Part shown: positions 17,735-27,282 of the stretch, piece after piece
How positions within the stretch are numbered: position 1 is the first letter of the stretch
How the letters are laid out: each line of letters starts with the position of its first letter
Origin: an uncultured Collinsella sp.
Lineage (GTDB): Bacteria; Actinomycetota; Coriobacteriia; Coriobacteriales; Coriobacteriaceae
Direction: 5' to 3'
NCBI GenBank assembly: GCA_900541675.1
Contig: UQKU01000001.1
Location: 124,001 to 188,000 of the forward strand
Length of the DNA stretch: 64,000 bases
Translations under genes and position numbers: made by a program
The notes under the pieces: model-generated
The model's input: the letters and a program-made list of their open reading frames with translations, nothing else
The model's database searches: none
What the model was told of the DNA's origin: nothing

Positions 17735-18567
17735 ATCTTGTCCCCCTTTTCTATAAGGTCGGCCCTTCGAAACCACAGTCCACCCAACGATAGGCATAAC
17801 GACATAATCACAATTGAAAACAAGACGCTCGAGCCCGTCGCGATTCCCTCTTTGACAATTCCGCCCCAGCGCAACAGCATTAGGGCGTTGCCTAACAGCA
17901 CCCAATGCCGCGCAAATGCCGAACAGATCAGGTAGCTCATTAAAACCACAAACGAGACCGACGGCCCAAGTACAAAGCCAATCACTGCCTGCGCAAACGC
18001 AAGCGCCTCGAAAGCAAAAAAGAGACCTGTGAAAAACGGCAGCGCATCCGCCTCGCCAGCTTTGAGAAACCACGGCGCCAAATTAGCCAGCTGAAGCGAC
18101 TCACCATGAATGACCGCGCTGAACGAGGCGCTCACCATCAAGCTCCAAATCACAACAGAGCAAACCACCACGAGCAGCGAAAATGCCGTTACCGCCGCCA
18201 CCAAGATAAAACGCGAGACCCACCAAAGGGTTCTTGACCGGCATCGAACAAGCGCTTGCAAACCAAACCCGTGCAACGATTCGGTCGGATAATCGAGTGT
18301 TGTATAGAGAATAAGCAGAATGACAAATAGCCATCCTAACGGAGGCACAAACATGAGCCCGGGCCTAGGCTCAAACGGAGCGGATCCGGCAAACACGAGC
18401 GCGAGATTATCAGCAAACCCCAAGGCATTCGTCCGAACCCCATACACAGAAGACAAGCCGTAGGCGTGCACCAAGTTCGCAACGGTCACTGCCGCAATCG
18501 CAATAAAAGTAAGGATGTTCTTCTTCAAAACGGTCCTCAGGTCCGCGGCGACCAGCCTAAACAGCAT
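17731..18567 (-). CDS. ABC transporter permease
   Basis: 278 residues with about six hydrophobic helices and no soluble domain, like the permeases of immunity-type ABC systems. It overlaps both neighbours by a few bases, and together the three genes form one transport complex. The substrate is not deducible from sequence; peptide or drug export or self-protection is inferred from the layout. Confidence 0.83.
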   Translation of the reverse strand: MLFRLVAADLRTVLKKNILTFIAIAAVTVANLVHAYGLSSVYGVRTNALGFADNLALVFAGSAPFEPRPGLMFVPPLGWLFVILLILYTTLDYPTESLHGFGLQALVRCRSRTLWWVSRFILVAAVTAFSLLVVVCSVVIWSLMVSASFSAVIHGESLQLANLAPWFLKAGEADALPFFTGLFFAFEALAFAQAVIGFVLGPSVSFVVLMSYLICSAFARHWVLLGNALMLLRWGGIVKEGIATGSSVLFSIVIMSLCLSLGGLWFRRADLIEKGDKI

Positions 18568-19448
18568 CAGACCACCTCGCGTCTTTTTAAGAATCTCGCG
18601 GAAATCAAAGAAAAGACGAACAGCAAAATGATTTCTGCAAACCCTGCTCGAATGTCGGGCCAGTTATTTAGTGATTCCGACCTGATGCTGTTAAGAATGT
18701 TGCAGTTAAAGCCGACGCATGAAAGGACGCTAAAAATCCAATCGTTAACAAAGTGCCATGCAACCATAATCAGATATGGAACGACCATCGCCTTGATTCT
18801 GCTGCGAAACACAACCGACAGACCAGTCACGGCCATGGATAGAGCCCCCAGCGTCACCGCATCGAACAGTGTATAAACCAGCACATATAACAGAGGCCGG
18901 GAATAAAACAGACCAGAAAAATAGCTATGCAGATAGAGCCCGACGTAAGTCGATTCATCGACCCGGGGGAGATACGCTGGAAACAGCATTGAGACAATCA
19001 GGAAGTTCACGAGTAGCGGAATAGCCGTGACCGCAAACGCAGAGAGAAAAGCAGACAGCATCTTCACGTTCACGTATGCATTTCTAGAAACACGTGTGCA
19101 GATTTGCGCCTCGTAACCGCTCAAACGCTCGGACAGGCATGACCACGACCCGGCCAGCATGGCAAGCAACGGCAGCGCATAGAAAAACACTGATGCCGAT
19201 AGCGGTGCATTTGCACTCACAACGATCCAGCTACCAAAGCTACTTTCACGCGTTTGGCCGAGGTATGCCTGGGCTTGCAAACCAACGCCATAGCCAAGCG
19301 ATAACAGCTGCTTGCGCTCAGTCTCGAGCGTCCACCATGCCTCAATGGCAGCCGCCATCGAAATTGCAGTTGCAACCATAAGGGTCAACGCAAATATAGG
19401 ATTGCCAAATATCTTGGACAACTCGTGCCGCATTAGATTTCTATTCAA
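18567..19448 (-). CDS. ABC transporter permease
   Basis: 293 residues with about six transmembrane helices and an N-terminal HELSKIFGNPIF segment typical of ABC-2-type permeases. First gene of the transporter operon. The TTG start at 19448 has GGGAGG about nine bases upstream; an ATG 15 bases further in is an alternative. It is transcribed towards its partners from the same strand as the LuxR gene 150 bases upstream, which is its likely regulator. Confidence 0.82.
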   Translation of the reverse strand: MNRNLMRHELSKIFGNPIFALTLMVATAISMAAAIEAWWTLETERKQLLSLGYGVGLQAQAYLGQTRESSFGSWIVVSANAPLSASVFFYALPLLAMLAGSWSCLSERLSGYEAQICTRVSRNAYVNVKMLSAFLSAFAVTAIPLLVNFLIVSMLFPAYLPRVDESTYVGLYLHSYFSGLFYSRPLLYVLVYTLFDAVTLGALSMAVTGLSVVFRSRIKAMVVPYLIMVAWHFVNDWIFSVLSCVGFNCNILNSIRSESLNNWPDIRAGFAEIILLFVFSLISARFLKRREVV

Positions 19449-19467
19449 GCGACATCACCCTCCCTTC

Positions 19468-19499
19468 GGCCGGGCCGAGCAGCAACACTCGGCCCGGCC
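19468..19499. terminator. GC-rich hairpin between luxR-type gene and ABC operon
   Basis: Perfect 12-bp arms, GGCCGGGCCGAG and CTCGGCCCGGCC, with an 8-base loop. It lies between the regulator stop (19601) and the permease start and next to the permease ribosome-binding site. There is no T-tract, so it could terminate the regulator mRNA or fold in the leader of the transporter mRNA. Confidence 0.6.
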
Positions 19500-19600
19500 C
19501 TAATCACAAGCGGTTAACAATGCGTCGACGCACAGCAACCTTTGCATGAATGGAGAAAGATGTCTGTAAACACTCGCTATTGAGTTGATAATCCAGGCGT

Positions 19601-21742
19601 TTACACGTTATCTACCTGCGATAACAATGAAATAAGCTCTGCTTTGTTCTTGATCTTCAACTGGCGATAGGACGCGGATCGCAGCGCTTGCACCGTAGAT
19701 GCAGCGTAACCGACATCCTGCGCAATGGTCTTTGTCGTTGTGCCCTCTGCCGTCATCAACAATATTCGGGCCTGAACATCGGACAGGGCGCGCGACGTAA
19801 GCAGAGCCAGCCGGCGCACGTGAGCTGCTTCGGTGGACCCGTTCGCACGGTACTTCAAGACGGCCTTCTCGTCCTCAACCGAGCGTACGAGCACGATGTG
19901 CGTAACGAGCATGGGCACAGACCAGCAAACAATCACCGTTGCCACGACGACATTGACAGCCGAACTTTGCCCCAGCAACGACGCAAGGAACAGAGGCTCG
20001 AAAACCGTCAGATCCTGCACCATGTTGAGCAAGACAACCCAGACAGGAGCCGCCGCCCCAAAGCAAAGCATCCATATCCCAAGCATTTTGCGCTGCGGAC
20101 AGCTACGCAGCACTATGTATGTGAGCAACATCCCCGTCAGCACCGCGAACCCATGGATTCGCCCCCTAGTGGCCGCATGGATTAAAGTAGCCGCACCTAT
20201 TGACACCAACGGCACGATAGCCCGGACACGGGCATGCACCTTAAACGGACGCAGCCCAACAGCGAGCGAGACCGTAGATGCCACGCCGCACAGCAGGACC
20301 GGCGCAGCCATCAACGGATCGCATATACACCTCCATGCCGCGATATAGACAAAAGACCATTCCACGGCAGACAGCACCGCCCATACGCACGGGCTTCCGA
20401 GCCCAATCGCCCCATCCGTTCTAGTCAGCGCAACTTCACGATTCAGTTTTTCACCCGCGTAGTGCAGCGACAGAAGCAGTCCGAGACCCAATGCATAGCT
20501 TGCGAGAGAAAAGGCGACTGCCCGCGAAACACCGGATCCCCAATCGCTATCCGCCATTACCAAGGGGCCCGCCGCAAGGAGGATAAAAAATGTTGTGAGC
20601 AGGTATCGAAACAGCCGGCGCGTCCGAACTGATGTCAACATATCACCAGCATGCCGCTGCAGCAGACCAGGCCCTGTAGCATCACCCTCACCCGCAAACA
20701 ATGCCACGAGCTCGCGTGAGCCCGCAACCGATGCCTTCCCGTATGCTCGGTGAAGCGTTGTTCGCACCGTCGATGGCTTCGTACCCGTCTCCCTGGCAAT
20801 TTCCGCCGGCGTTTTCCCTTTGAGCAGCAGTCGAACAAACTGCTCTTCTCGAGGCGACAGGGCAGGGGAAAACACCCCCGCATCGAATGGGTCGGACGTG
20901 CGAGGGGTATCCGAATTGTTGTCCCGTTTCTCCCTTAGCAATGTGCATACGAAGGCGGCAACAGCAATAGCGGACCCCATCGACAGTGATGCAATGACTG
21001 CGGCATCGCTTGCAAAGTATGCCACCTCGACAGCCGGAACAAGGCCAATGGGAACTGCTACAAGCACAGAACGGGCAAACACGTCGCCCTGCCCCCGACC
21101 AAAGGCGCGGGGACAGCAAAGCAGCGGGACCGCAGCCAATACGAGATAGACCAGCGGAATTAAAAGCACGAGGCCAATTGATGCGGCCGTTACAGAGGGC
21201 ATCCCCCATGGCTCGGGAACGACTCTCCATGAAATTCGACAGCAAAACAGCAGGCAAGACAGGACAACTATTGTTTCTGCAAAAAGCGTGCTCTGCGATC
21301 GGCGGGTCCCCCTTTCGCCGTCCCGCGCCGCCCCCCGTATCAAAGGAGAGCCCGCCGTATCCCAAATTACATATGAGAGGAGCAACGACCCAGTGAAGCA
21401 CAAGGCACACGAAACACGATGCAACAACCAGATTGGTGCAAACACGATTGGAATAGAATCTCCGCGAGCATAGAAGGCCAAGTCGACCCATTCGGGAACC
21501 ACCGCAATAGCAGCAAGGAAAACACCGAAGACGCCAAGGCGACCCGGCCGTCTTATTTCTCTCCCCTTGCGGAGCGCAACACCATGACCAAACGCCGCGA
21601 GGCATGCGCCAAGGATAACGAGCCAGGTCATTGCACCTGATGCCAAGCCGATTGAAGATGAAAACCGGTGATAAGGGGTAACCGCCATTACGACGAGCGC
21701 AATGGCGAAAGCAGATGTGGCAGAACAGCGGGAAAAGAGCAT
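19601..21742 (-). CDS. membrane LuxR-type regulator with two HTH domains
   Basis: 713 residues from the ATG at 21742, which has GGAGG four bases upstream. Two repeats of the same architecture occur in one chain: a membrane block of about seven helices (1-270), a LuxR-type HTH (295-349, LSPREEQFVRLLLKGKTPAE), a second membrane block (380-640) and a second LuxR-type HTH (653-708, TIAQDVGYAASTVQALR). Membrane LuxR regulators with a single C-terminal HTH are common in Coriobacteriia; an internal duplication or fusion is unusual. The frame is open throughout, so this is not an artefact of a missed stop in the given sequence. It probably senses a membrane-active signal and controls the downstream ABC operon. 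Confidence 0.85.
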   Translation of the reverse strand: MLFSRCSATSAFAIALVVMAVTPYHRFSSSIGLASGAMTWLVILGACLAAFGHGVALRKGREIRRPGRLGVFGVFLAAIAVVPEWVDLAFYARGDSIPIVFAPIWLLHRVSCALCFTGSLLLSYVIWDTAGSPLIRGAARDGERGTRRSQSTLFAETIVVLSCLLFCCRISWRVVPEPWGMPSVTAASIGLVLLIPLVYLVLAAVPLLCCPRAFGRGQGDVFARSVLVAVPIGLVPAVEVAYFASDAAVIASLSMGSAIAVAAFVCTLLREKRDNNSDTPRTSDPFDAGVFSPALSPREEQFVRLLLKGKTPAEIARETGTKPSTVRTTLHRAYGKASVAGSRELVALFAGEGDATGPGLLQRHAGDMLTSVRTRRLFRYLLTTFFILLAAGPLVMADSDWGSGVSRAVAFSLASYALGLGLLLSLHYAGEKLNREVALTRTDGAIGLGSPCVWAVLSAVEWSFVYIAAWRCICDPLMAAPVLLCGVASTVSLAVGLRPFKVHARVRAIVPLVSIGAATLIHAATRGRIHGFAVLTGMLLTYIVLRSCPQRKMLGIWMLCFGAAAPVWVVLLNMVQDLTVFEPLFLASLLGQSSAVNVVVATVIVCWSVPMLVTHIVLVRSVEDEKAVLKYRANGSTEAAHVRRLALLTSRALSDVQARILLMTAEGTTTKTIAQDVGYAASTVQALRSASYRQLKIKNKAELISLLSQVDNV

Positions 21743-21887
21743 ATGACCTCCATAGCGTGTCATTATATCGCTCGGGCTGCTCGTTTATCTCCACGCCCAC
21801 ACCAGCCAGCATCAACGATTCAGGCGAACTCCAATCCGAGCCAGATCACGGTTCAGCTTTTGTCCGCAGTCCCCGCATCAAAGCGGG

Positions 21888-22047
21888 ATGCGGTTTCCTT
21901 TTGAGCGTCGATCTGGAAACTGTATCCCGTTCTGAGTCAATATTCTGGGACGCAGTTTCCGCAGCACACCCCATTCGGAAAGCGTGTCCCAGTATTTGGC
22001 CGCAAACTGGGGCGCGCTTTCCGGATGGGTCGAGACGAAGGCCAAGC
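21888..22047. repeat. tandem hairpin repeat, copy 1
   Basis: Two consecutive inverted repeats. CGGGATGCGGTTTCC pairs with GGAAACTGTATCCCG. CTGGGACGCAGTTTCCG pairs, with three mismatches, with CGGAAAGCGTGTCCCAG. The same units recur at 57305-57480. The rest of 21743-22183 holds the divergent promoters of the LuxR and kinase genes, which were not resolved. Confidence 0.7.
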
Positions 22048-22183
22048 CAGACAGGCAGCCTCGCATCCCGCCATCCTCGCCATCCGCCTGAGCGTGCTAC
22101 ACTAGCAGCATCTATGCCACCGCGAACGGCTCGGCCCCGCGCCCGCCGCTCGCAAACGAACTTTAAACGCACGAGGGTTGGCC

Positions 22184-24037
22184 ATGCCGCTTTTCTCGCA
22201 ACATACCGCCCGGTTCTCGCCGGACGTTCCTTTGGAGGGCACCAGCTCTCGCGAGCTGCTCAAGCGGTACCAGCCGCTCGAGACACTTGCGACCGGCGGT
22301 TTTGGCTCCATCGAGATTTGCCGCGACACGCACCTGCGCCGCCGCGTCGCCATTAAGCGCATCCCCCTTATCAACGGCGCCGGCATGCCCGCCAGCGACA
22401 TCATGGATGTCCTGCGCGAGGCGCACACTGCCGCCATGCTTCAACATCCCAATATCGTGCAGGTCATCGACTTTACGCATGACACCGCCTATGCCTACCT
22501 GGTCATGGAGTATGTCGACGGTATGTCGCTGGCCGAGTTTTTGCATCGCGTGGACGGCCACTCGCTCACCTTTGACGAGGCCGCGGCCATTGCCGATGCC
22601 CTGGGCCAGGCGCTCACCTTCGCCCATAGCAATGGCGTACTCCACCTGGACATTAAGCCCGCCAACGTGCTCATCGACCACTCGGGCAATGTAAAGCTCA
22701 CCGACTTTGGCATGGCGCGACTGTCGTCCGCCGGTGGCTTTGGCGGCTCGCGCGGCGGCACCATCGGCTACATGCCGCCCGAGCAGCTCGATATCGAGAC
22801 CGGCACGGTCGACGAACGCGCCGATGTCTTTGCCCTTGCCTGCGTTATCTATGAGGGCTTGTGCGGCAGCGCTCCCTTTATGGCGGCCACGCCCGCCGAC
22901 TCGCTCGACCGCATCATCGGCGGCGCCACCTATCCCAGCGAGCTGATACCACACTTTCCCCCGGGAGCCGAGGCCGCGCTCATGAGCGCGCTCTCCCCCA
23001 TGCCGCAGGACCGCCCCAACAGCATCGAGGCATTTTGCGACCAACTCCTTGCCGGTCTGGGCAGCGTGCGCGAGGGCCGTCGCAGTCTGGAGCAGATGGT
23101 GGGCGAGCTGTCGGATGACGAGCAGGAGCTCGACGATATCGAGCCGTCGTACTATGAGGACGACGCCATCGAGGTCGACCCCGCGCTCGGCTGGGCGGGC
23201 ACGCGCTGGAGCCATGCGCGCGACTACACCATGCACGCTATCTCGGCGCTAACGTGCGGCACCTTTAGCTTTTTGCTGATGCAAACGGCCGGGGTCGCGG
23301 CGCTTCCCGGCCTGGTCATTGCGGCCATCGCGATCGGAGCGGCGGCTGGCCTGGCCCCCCAGATTGGCTCGGCCATCTCGGCTGTGGGCTTTTTGGTGCT
23401 CATGGCCAACGCCACCATGCAGGCGCAGGGCATCCTGTCGATGTTGCCCGTCGCGGTGATCTTTGCCGCCGCCATGTCCGGTTGGTGGATCGCCTGGGGT
23501 CGCACCGAGGCTGCCGCGAACGCCGCACTCACCTGTGCACTCGCGCTTGGCTGTCTGACCGGCAATACCTTCCTGGCAGCTGGGGTCACCGCCGGCGTCG
23601 CGTCATTTTGGCTCGGCCCGGCAAGCGCCGCCGCGGCAACGGGCATGGGCGCACTTTTTGCCCGTCTGGCCACGGTCGCGCTTTCAGCCGGAGGCGTGCT
23701 GGGGCTCGGTAACGTTGCCGCAGCGCTGGGAGACCCACTCCTTTGGGCTGCCTTTGTGCTGGTAGCGGCAACTGCCGCGGCGTCATCTGCGCTGCTCAAT
23801 GCCCATGCCAAGCGTGCCGATCAGGGCTCAAACCTTGCCGCAATCGCCGCCATCGCTGTCGCCGGCATCGGCTGCGCAGCGGCGTCCTGTCTTGCACACC
23901 ATATGGAAATTGCCAGCCTTGCAGCCGCGGTCGTCGCCAAGGCGGCGGTTGCGGGAACCCTATCCTCTATAATCGTTGGGATATGCCTATATTTGCTCGG
24001 ATACCAAAGAACCTATACGGAGAGTGATCTTTCGTGA
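22184..24037 (+). CDS. membrane Ser/Thr protein kinase, non-RD
   Basis: 617 residues. Kinase domain at about 25-290: GGFGSIEI glycine loop, VAIKRI lysine, catalytic loop HLDIKPANVLID and DFGMA. The HRD Arg is replaced by Leu, making it a non-RD kinase that may not need activation-loop phosphorylation. An acidic linker follows, then about ten hydrophobic Ala-rich helices (350-610) with no PASTA domain. The ATG at 22184 is preferred to the TTG two codons earlier. First gene of the envelope-signalling operon; its stop overlaps the next GTG. Confidence 0.87.
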   Translation: MPLFSQHTARFSPDVPLEGTSSRELLKRYQPLETLATGGFGSIEICRDTHLRRRVAIKRIPLINGAGMPASDIMDVLREAHTAAMLQHPNIVQVIDFTHDTAYAYLVMEYVDGMSLAEFLHRVDGHSLTFDEAAAIADALGQALTFAHSNGVLHLDIKPANVLIDHSGNVKLTDFGMARLSSAGGFGGSRGGTIGYMPPEQLDIETGTVDERADVFALACVIYEGLCGSAPFMAATPADSLDRIIGGATYPSELIPHFPPGAEAALMSALSPMPQDRPNSIEAFCDQLLAGLGSVREGRRSLEQMVGELSDDEQELDDIEPSYYEDDAIEVDPALGWAGTRWSHARDYTMHAISALTCGTFSFLLMQTAGVAALPGLVIAAIAIGAAAGLAPQIGSAISAVGFLVLMANATMQAQGILSMLPVAVIFAAAMSGWWIAWGRTEAAANAALTCALALGCLTGNTFLAAGVTAGVASFWLGPASAAAATGMGALFARLATVALSAGGVLGLGNVAAALGDPLLWAAFVLVAATAAASSALLNAHAKRADQGSNLAAIAAIAVAGIGCAAASCLAHHMEIASLAAAVVAKAAVAGTLSSIIVGICLYLLGYQRTYTESDLS

Positions 24038-25047
24038 ACTTCCTGAACATCTTCGAGGACCACGTGGCCGGCATCTTCGGTGCCACCCGTGCCCCGTTCT
24101 CCTTTAAGAAGCTTGCCAAGCAGGCCGCTCGCGACATGGAGGATCAGACTCTGGTGATCAATGGCGTCAACACGGCGCCGGCACTCTATACCATCCTGAT
24201 CGCCGCCGACGACGACCCCATGCTCGCCCCGTTCTACCCCGAGCTTTCGCGCGAGGTCCGCGAGTTCGTGAAGGCGCAGGCCGAAAAGCGCCGTTATGTC
24301 TTTGTCGGCGAGCCCCTCGTGCGCTTTATGATCGATCCGCAGCTGCGCGCCGGCAAGTTCTCGGTCTTTGCCGAGAACGTCGATGCCCCCACGCTCGGCC
24401 GCCTGTACGAAGAAGAGCGCGCCTATCAAAACGGTCTGGGCCAAAACAACTCCGCGGCAAGCCGTGCCGCCAGCGCCCCGCGCGCCGGCCAGCAGCAGTT
24501 TGCTGCCCCGCAGCAGCAGCGCCCCGCCGCCATGCCCCAGCAGCAGCCGACGCCTCGCGCCGCCGCTCCCGACCCGCTTGCCGTGGCAGGCCCCTTCGCG
24601 CCTAGCGTCCCCGACCCCGCCGCCGCACCCATCCCGGTGCCGCAGACCGTCTCGCGCGACGCGCTTGCCGGCATGGGCGGAGCCGCCGCGACCGGTGCCG
24701 CCGTGGGCCTAGGCGCCGCAGCCGGCATCGCCTCCAACATGGCGAGCACTCGCGCCCCGCAGCGCCCGCTCGCCCAGCTCGTCGACGTCGTGAGCGGCGA
24801 GAGCCATAGCATCACCTCCGCACAGGTGACCATCGGTCGCGAGCGCTCAGTTTCCGATATTGCCCTGCGCGACCCCAACGTGTCGCGCCGCCACGCCCAG
24901 CTCACCTTTACGGGCTCGGATTGGTCGATCGAGGACCTCAATTCCACCAACGGCACACTCGTCAACAACCGCCGCATTACGCGCTGCCCGCTGCGCAACG
25001 GCGATCTGCTGACGTTTGGCCTGAGCACCTTTGAATTTAGGGGATAG
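24034..25047 (+). CDS. fhaA: FhaA-like protein (DUF3662 + FHA)
   Basis: 337 residues. Residues 1-130 match the DUF3662 domain found in actinobacterial FhaA. A Gln/Pro/Ala-rich linker follows (about 150-250), then an FHA domain (255-337) with the SRRHAQL and NSTNGTLVNN motifs. FhaA is phosphorylated by PknB-type kinases and influences peptidoglycan precursor export. It starts at GTG overlapping the kinase stop, with GGAGAGTGAT upstream. Operon position matches mycobacteria except for the extra kinase in front. Confidence 0.9.
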   Translation: MNFLNIFEDHVAGIFGATRAPFSFKKLAKQAARDMEDQTLVINGVNTAPALYTILIAADDDPMLAPFYPELSREVREFVKAQAEKRRYVFVGEPLVRFMIDPQLRAGKFSVFAENVDAPTLGRLYEEERAYQNGLGQNNSAASRAASAPRAGQQQFAAPQQQRPAAMPQQQPTPRAAAPDPLAVAGPFAPSVPDPAAAPIPVPQTVSRDALAGMGGAAATGAAVGLGAAAGIASNMASTRAPQRPLAQLVDVVSGESHSITSAQVTIGRERSVSDIALRDPNVSRRHAQLTFTGSDWSIEDLNSTNGTLVNNRRITRCPLRNGDLLTFGLSTFEFRG

Positions 25048-25053
25048 TCGCTT

Positions 25054-25470
25054 ATGAACATCGATATCGTCCTTTTTGCAGGCCGCATCGTCCTGGTCGC
25101 CCTGCTCTATATCTTCCTGTTCGCCGTCATGAAGACCGGCGTGGGACTTGTGCGCGGACAGCGCCGCGACTCGGCTATCTGGACGATCGATGTGGACAAG
25201 GGCCCGCGCGGTATCCGCGGCATCCACGTAGACATGCTCGGCCCCGTCATCGTCGGTCGCTCGCCATCTTCGGACATCTGCATCAACGAACCATTCGTCT
25301 CGGCCTCGCATGCGCGCTTTTCGCTGCAGGGCCCGGCGCTCATCATCGAGGACCTCAACTCGCTTAACGGCACGCTCGTCAACGGCCGCCAGCTTGTGGA
25401 GCCCGCAACGCTGCGCGAGGGCGACGAAGTCCAGATTGGCGACGTGGTCATGAAGGTGAACCGTCGATGA
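25054..25470 (+). CDS. fhaB: FhaB-like membrane FHA protein
   Basis: 138 residues: an N-terminal transmembrane helix (5-27), a short basic linker and an FHA domain (60-138) with VGRSPSSDICI, SASHARF and NSLNGTLVNG. Orthologous in position and build to FhaB/FipA, which docks phosphorylated partners of the division and elongation machinery. It is seven bases after fhaA and overlaps the phosphatase start by ATGA. Confidence 0.9.
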   Translation: MNIDIVLFAGRIVLVALLYIFLFAVMKTGVGLVRGQRRDSAIWTIDVDKGPRGIRGIHVDMLGPVIVGRSPSSDICINEPFVSASHARFSLQGPALIIEDLNSLNGTLVNGRQLVEPATLREGDEVQIGDVVMKVNRR

Positions 25471-27266
25471 TCGACGAGGAGAACAAGTCCGCAACCATGA
25501 CCGAGGCACCGGCTGCCGCCGTAGCTGCACCGGCCCACGCCGCTCCGGCGGACTCCACACCCGTGGAGCCCGAGGACACCGTGTTCTCCCTGCCTCTTTC
25601 GCATGTAACGCATGATATTTCGGATCTCGCCGATAACGAGGGCGAAGAGGATGCCGTAGCGGCGCCCATCGGCGCACATGCTGCGGAACAGCCCACAGCG
25701 CCCGAAGCAACCCCGGCGCCGGCTCACTTTGCAGAGCCCGTCGCCGCGGCAATCAACGAGAGCGCTGCGGTGTTTGCGGCACCCGAACCCGCCGCGCCGG
25801 CGTTTCCCATAGCCCCGGCATCCGAGGTTGCGCCCACGTCTACGCCGGCGCCCGAGCCTATAGACGTCAGCCCGCAAGACGACGAGTCGACCGCCCGCGT
25901 GTCCGAGGAGCCCGACTCCCCGGACACCGGCGATTCCGAATCAAACGCCGAGACCGACACCGTCTCTCCCGGTGACACAGCCGAGATCGACGTAGCCGCC
26001 GTTGAGGCCAAGCTCAAAGACCCCGGCTCGACCATGAGCTTTGAGCCCCTGACCGAGGAGCGCATCGAGACCGACTCGACCTATGATGCCGGCACCACCA
26101 CGCAACTCATGTGGGGCGCCCGCTCCGACGTTGGCTGCGTGCGCCCGCACAATGAGGATTCCTACCTGGTGCAGTCGCCGCTCTTTTGCGTATGCGACGG
26201 CATGGGCGGTCACGCCGCCGGCGAGGTGGCCTCTTCCATCGCCGTCGAGACCATCGCCAAGACAGCTCCTCAGTCTGCCGACGCCGCACGCCTGGCGGCA
26301 GCCGTCGAGGCCGCCAACGCCGCCGTAATCGAGGCTGCCCTGAATGGCCTGGGCAAGCCTGGCATGGGTTGCACAGCCACTTGCGCCTATATCGAAAACG
26401 ACACGCTCGCCATCGCCCACGTGGGTGACTCTCGCGCCTACCTGCTCCACGAGGGCACGCTCATCCGCGTGACCCGCGACCACTCCTACGTGGAGGAGCT
26501 CGTGGACGCCGGCGAGATCACGGCAGATGAGGCTCGCGTCCACCCCAACCGTTCGGTCATCACCCGCGCGCTGGGCTCGGACCCCGCTATGTATGCCGAC
26601 CACTTCACTCTGCATATCGAGGAAGGCGACCGTCTGATCCTGTGCTCCGACGGCCTTTCGAGCATGATTCTCGATAGCGATATCGAGAACATCGCCACGC
26701 AGTCCTCAACCGCGCAAATCTGCGTCGACAACCTAGTGGACGCGGCGCTTGCCGCCGGCGGCCACGACAACGTGACCGTAGTAGTCGTTGACCTGGTTGA
26801 CGATGGCGTTATGCGCGAGGCGCAACGCGTGCGTCGCCGCAACGTCACCATCGGCGTCGTCTTAGGTCTCGTCTTGGTGCTGGCGGCTTCCATCTGGGCC
26901 TACACGGGTGTCACCGGCTCGTACTACCTGGGTACCTACCAGGGCAATGTCGCCGTCTGGCGCGGCCTGCCCGGCAAGCCGCTCGGACTCAAGCTCCACT
27001 GGCTCGAAAGCGAAACCAGTATTAAGCTGTCCGACCTGCCCGAAGACACGCAAAACCGCCTCAAGGCGGGCATTCCGCAAACAAGTGTCGACGATGCGCA
27101 GGACACGATATCCAAGTACCGCCACCAGATCGACGAGGAGCAGACCCGCCAGGTGATCGACGCGCAAACGATTCGCGACAACACCAATCAGGGATCGACC
27201 TCCGAATCAGATTCCGAGAAAACCGCCGAACAGTCCGCCGAGGCCGAAGCCTCCGAAAAGAACTAG
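25467..27266 (+). CDS. pstP: PP2C-family protein phosphatase PstP
   Basis: 599 residues. The PP2C domain (about 210-450) has the metal-binding motifs RSDVGCVRPHNEDSY, CDGMGGH and DNVTVVVVD. One transmembrane helix (about 458-480) and an extracytoplasmic tail of about 110 residues follow. The unusual part is an N-terminal Ala/Pro/Glu-rich extension of about 200 residues before the catalytic domain, absent from mycobacterial PstP. It reverses phosphorylation by the operon kinases. Start overlaps fhaB (ATGA). Confidence 0.92.
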   Translation: MIDEENKSATMTEAPAAAVAAPAHAAPADSTPVEPEDTVFSLPLSHVTHDISDLADNEGEEDAVAAPIGAHAAEQPTAPEATPAPAHFAEPVAAAINESAAVFAAPEPAAPAFPIAPASEVAPTSTPAPEPIDVSPQDDESTARVSEEPDSPDTGDSESNAETDTVSPGDTAEIDVAAVEAKLKDPGSTMSFEPLTEERIETDSTYDAGTTTQLMWGARSDVGCVRPHNEDSYLVQSPLFCVCDGMGGHAAGEVASSIAVETIAKTAPQSADAARLAAAVEAANAAVIEAALNGLGKPGMGCTATCAYIENDTLAIAHVGDSRAYLLHEGTLIRVTRDHSYVEELVDAGEITADEARVHPNRSVITRALGSDPAMYADHFTLHIEEGDRLILCSDGLSSMILDSDIENIATQSSTAQICVDNLVDAALAAGGHDNVTVVVVDLVDDGVMREAQRVRRRNVTIGVVLGLVLVLAASIWAYTGVTGSYYLGTYQGNVAVWRGLPGKPLGLKLHWLESETSIKLSDLPEDTQNRLKAGIPQTSVDDAQDTISKYRHQIDEEQTRQVIDAQTIRDNTNQGSTSESDSEKTAEQSAEAEASEKN

Positions 27267-27282
27267 AAAGGGAGTGCCGCTT

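Noticed and set aside
17735..18073. N-terminal extension of the ABC ATPase
   Set aside because: It overlaps the permease gene out of frame and the ATG at 17734 has a strong ribosome-binding site.
19510..19560. 15-codon minus-strand frame (MQRLLCVDALLTACD) before the ABC operon, considered as a leader or bacteriocin peptide
   Set aside because: Too short, no ribosome-binding site, no conserved features.
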